A DNA stretch of 7,046 nucleotides, from the NCBI GenBank assembly GCA_020629895.1, contig JAHDCM010000203.1:1-7046 (forward strand), given 5' to 3'. The notes beneath the pieces were generated by a model, which was given only the letters and a program-made list of their open reading frames with translations, searched no databases and had not been told where the DNA came from. Numbering within the stretch: position 1 is the stretch's first letter; every line of letters starts with the position of its first letter. Source of the stretch: Bacteroidota bacterium. Its GTDB lineage: Bacteria > Bacteroidota > Bacteroidia > Chitinophagales > UBA2359. The position numbers were made by a program, and so were the translations under genes. Of this stretch, positions 5,755 through 7,046 are shown in pieces.

Positions 5755-6777
5755 ATGATAAGGAACGAATCCTCCTCGAATAAACTTTTTAAGCATATAA
5801 GCACTTGGGCATTCGTCTCCTTATCTTACTTATTTATTACCTTCCCACTGCTTGCCCAACAAACTACTACCGACACCACAAAACAAGCCTTTTTCGCTCC
5901 CTCCCCCACTCCCAACAAAGCACGTATTATTTCTCTCAGCACTGCCAGCATTGGAGGATATACCGCTACCATGCTTGCCATGAATCAATTGTGGTATCAA
6001 GATTACGAGCGCAGCAAATTTCATTTCTTTAATGACAATAGTGGTTGGCTACAAATAGACAAAGTAGGCCATGCATGGACTGCCTACGCCGAAGCTGTCT
6101 ACGCACTCGACCTTTATCGTTGGGCAGGTGTCAAAGAACCACACCCCACTTGGATAGCGGCCGTCATGGCTTTTACCTTCCAAAATAGCATCGAACTGTT
6201 CGACGGATTTTCTGCCCAATGGGGAGCTTCACCAGGTGATATTTGGTCGAATGGAGCGGGTGCGGGATTGGCGGTTATCCAAGATATTGCATGGAAAGAA
6301 CAACGCATTCAACTCAAATTTTCTTCTCACCAAAAAAGCTATAAAAATTTTGACCCCATCGTTCAGGAACGTAGTAAAGCACTCTATGGTACTGGCTTTG
6401 GGCAACGAGTTCTCAAAGACTATAATGGCCAAAGTTATTGGCTTTCAGGCAATATACATGCCTTCATAAATCCTCACAAACATCCCCATACTCGCTTTCC
6501 CAAATGGCTCAATATTGCAGTAGGTTATAGTGCCGAAAATATGTTTGGTGCCGAGCGCAATATATGGACGGATGAGATGGATACCGAATATGACTATTCT
6601 CACATTCCGCGTTACCGCCAGTTTTTGTTATCTGTTGATATTGACCTCACCAAAATAAAGACCCGTTCTCGTTTTCTCAACTTCTTATTAAAAGGTTTCA
6701 ATGTCCTCAAAATACCTGCTCCCGCCCTCGAATTTAATACACAAGGAAAAGTAAAATTTCATCCTATTTATTTTTAA
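5755..6777 (+). CDS. Exported DUF2279 (YfiM-like) protein
   Basis: The 340-residue protein has a signal peptide: basic start, hydrophobic core (about 18-33), and likely cleavage after the Ala of LLAQQ (32-36), which has no lipobox Cys. A second hydrophobic segment lies near 59-75. The DUF2279 region follows, with DKVGHAWTAY (102-111), a helix ending IELFDGFSAQWG (146-157) and SPGDIWSNGAGAG (159-171). The conserved Asp, His, Glu and Asn positions of these motifs are seen in the family and in E. coli YfiM. The C-terminal half (about 225-340) alternates aromatic and polar residues in strand-like runs and ends in Phe, as outer-membrane barrel proteins often do, so an outer-membrane or periplasmic location is plausible. 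The family's biochemical role is not known to me. It begins 15 bases after the mutase stop and is probably co-transcribed with it. The repeat element starts 18 bases past its stop. Confidence 0.85.
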   Translation: MIRNESSSNKLFKHISTWAFVSLSYLFITFPLLAQQTTTDTTKQAFFAPSPTPNKARIISLSTASIGGYTATMLAMNQLWYQDYERSKFHFFNDNSGWLQIDKVGHAWTAYAEAVYALDLYRWAGVKEPHPTWIAAVMAFTFQNSIELFDGFSAQWGASPGDIWSNGAGAGLAVIQDIAWKEQRIQLKFSSHQKSYKNFDPIVQERSKALYGTGFGQRVLKDYNGQSYWLSGNIHAFINPHKHPHTRFPKWLNIAVGYSAENMFGAERNIWTDEMDTEYDYSHIPRYRQFLLSVDIDLTKIKTRSRFLNFLLKGFNVLKIPAPALEFNTQGKVKFHPIYF

Positions 6778-6795
6778 ATATATTCTTTATTTACT

Positions 6796-7041
6796 GGACG
6801 TGTCCCCATTTGTTCAATCAAAACATGTCAGGTTTAAGGAATTACGTCACTATTCAAAGTACAGTATCTACTACCAACCTGACATGTTGCTTGAACAAAT
6901 GGGGTCGGGCTATTCGCTTGTAGTTGTCTCATAGCTACTAGTTCAGCATAGTCCTAGCAGTGTCTTCCGCTGTCAGCCCTGCTAGTCCTTGCTTCACAAA
7001 GTAGCCATTTCGCCAAGCTACCGCTACTATCCCTCACGCGG
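6796..7041 (+). repeat. Structured intergenic repeat, copy 2 (nearly complete)
   Basis: The element opens with GGACGTGT (6796-6803), then hairpin 1 (6804-6904), then a conserved arm starting GTCGGGCTAT (6904-6913) that matches copy 1 at 31 of 36 bases (6904-6939). Hairpin 2 follows: ATAGCTACT at 6931-6939 pairs with AGTAGCCAT at 7000-7008 (8 of 9), with CTAGCAG (6954-6960) and CTGCTAG (6979-6985) nested inside. It closes with ATCCCTCACGC (7029-7039). The opening CGTG (6799-6802) can pair with CACG (7035-7038), so the whole folds as a three-way junction. CTACCGC at 7018-7024 and GCGGTAG at 7038-7044 form an alternative 7-bp pairing at the right end. There is no ORF. The exact right boundary is an inference from the pairing. 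Confidence 0.75.
6804..6904 (+). other. Hairpin 1 of repeat copy 2, at the 3' end of the DUF2279 transcript
   Basis: Arms 6804-6834 and 6876-6904 are inverted repeats: 14 perfect pairs from CCCCATTTGTTCAA, a small internal mismatch, then at least 11 more pairs ending at CAGGTT. The loop is 41 bases. No T run follows the second arm, so it is not a classical intrinsic terminator, unlike the copy 1 hairpin. In RNA it could protect the 3' end of the mutase/DUF2279 transcript from exonucleases. Confidence 0.65.
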
Positions 7042-7046
7042 TAGAC

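Noticed and set aside
5805..6469. Short open frames on both strands inside the DUF2279 gene
   Set aside because: They are out-of-frame shadows of a protein with signal peptide and family motifs; none has its own start context.
6796..7041. Insertion sequence or integron attC site
   Set aside because: No transposase or integrase is present, and the ends do not match the attC core GTTRRRY / RYYYAAC consensus, although the single-element folded layout is superficially similar.

Overview
The window looks like a chromosomal segment of a Bacteroidota bacterium. Three intergenic sites carry a -7 element of the phylum's TAnnTTTG type, start codons lack convincing Shine-Dalgarno sequences, and several proteins have the look of conserved Bacteroidota families. 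DNA is AT-rich. No genus can be named from this sequence alone.

Layout, left to right. Positions 1-148 hold the truncated end of a structured repeat on the minus strand, containing a long hairpin that doubles as a terminator. Positions 187-1374 (minus) encode an exported protein whose C-terminal domain resembles a Bacteroidota cysteine-hydrolase-like family, but with Ser at the positions where I expect the catalytic Cys and His. A divergent intergenic region (1375-1751) follows. Then come lgt (1752-2924, prolipoprotein diacylglyceryl transferase) and a closely spaced two-helix membrane protein (2941-3453). A promoter near 3495-3525 precedes a pair of small genes: a zinc-ribbon protein with a C-terminal membrane helix (3570-3851) and a four-helix membrane protein (3861-4235). 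A second -7 element (4308-4315) precedes a phosphoglucomutase/phosphomannomutase-family gene (4336-5739), which is followed 15 bases later by an exported DUF2279 (YfiM-like) protein (5755-6777). Positions 6796-7041 hold a second, nearly complete copy of the structured repeat, on the plus strand.

Functionally the genes are mostly cell-envelope housekeeping: lipoprotein maturation, hexose-phosphate interconversion for sugar nucleotides and envelope polysaccharides, and several membrane or exported proteins of unknown role. No defence system, CRISPR array, RNA gene or transposase is visible.

The most notable signal is the repeat pair. Both copies share a fixed frame, GGRCGTGY, then a variable 30-37-nt-arm hairpin, then TCGGGCTATYCGYTTGTAG and onward, yet the hairpin sequences are unrelated. 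Each copy sits just after the stop codon of the neighbouring gene and in that gene's orientation, so the two copies face each other across the whole gene block. I recall similar GTCGGGCTAT-type repeats from Bacteroidota intergenic regions, but I cannot confirm that here or name a mechanism.
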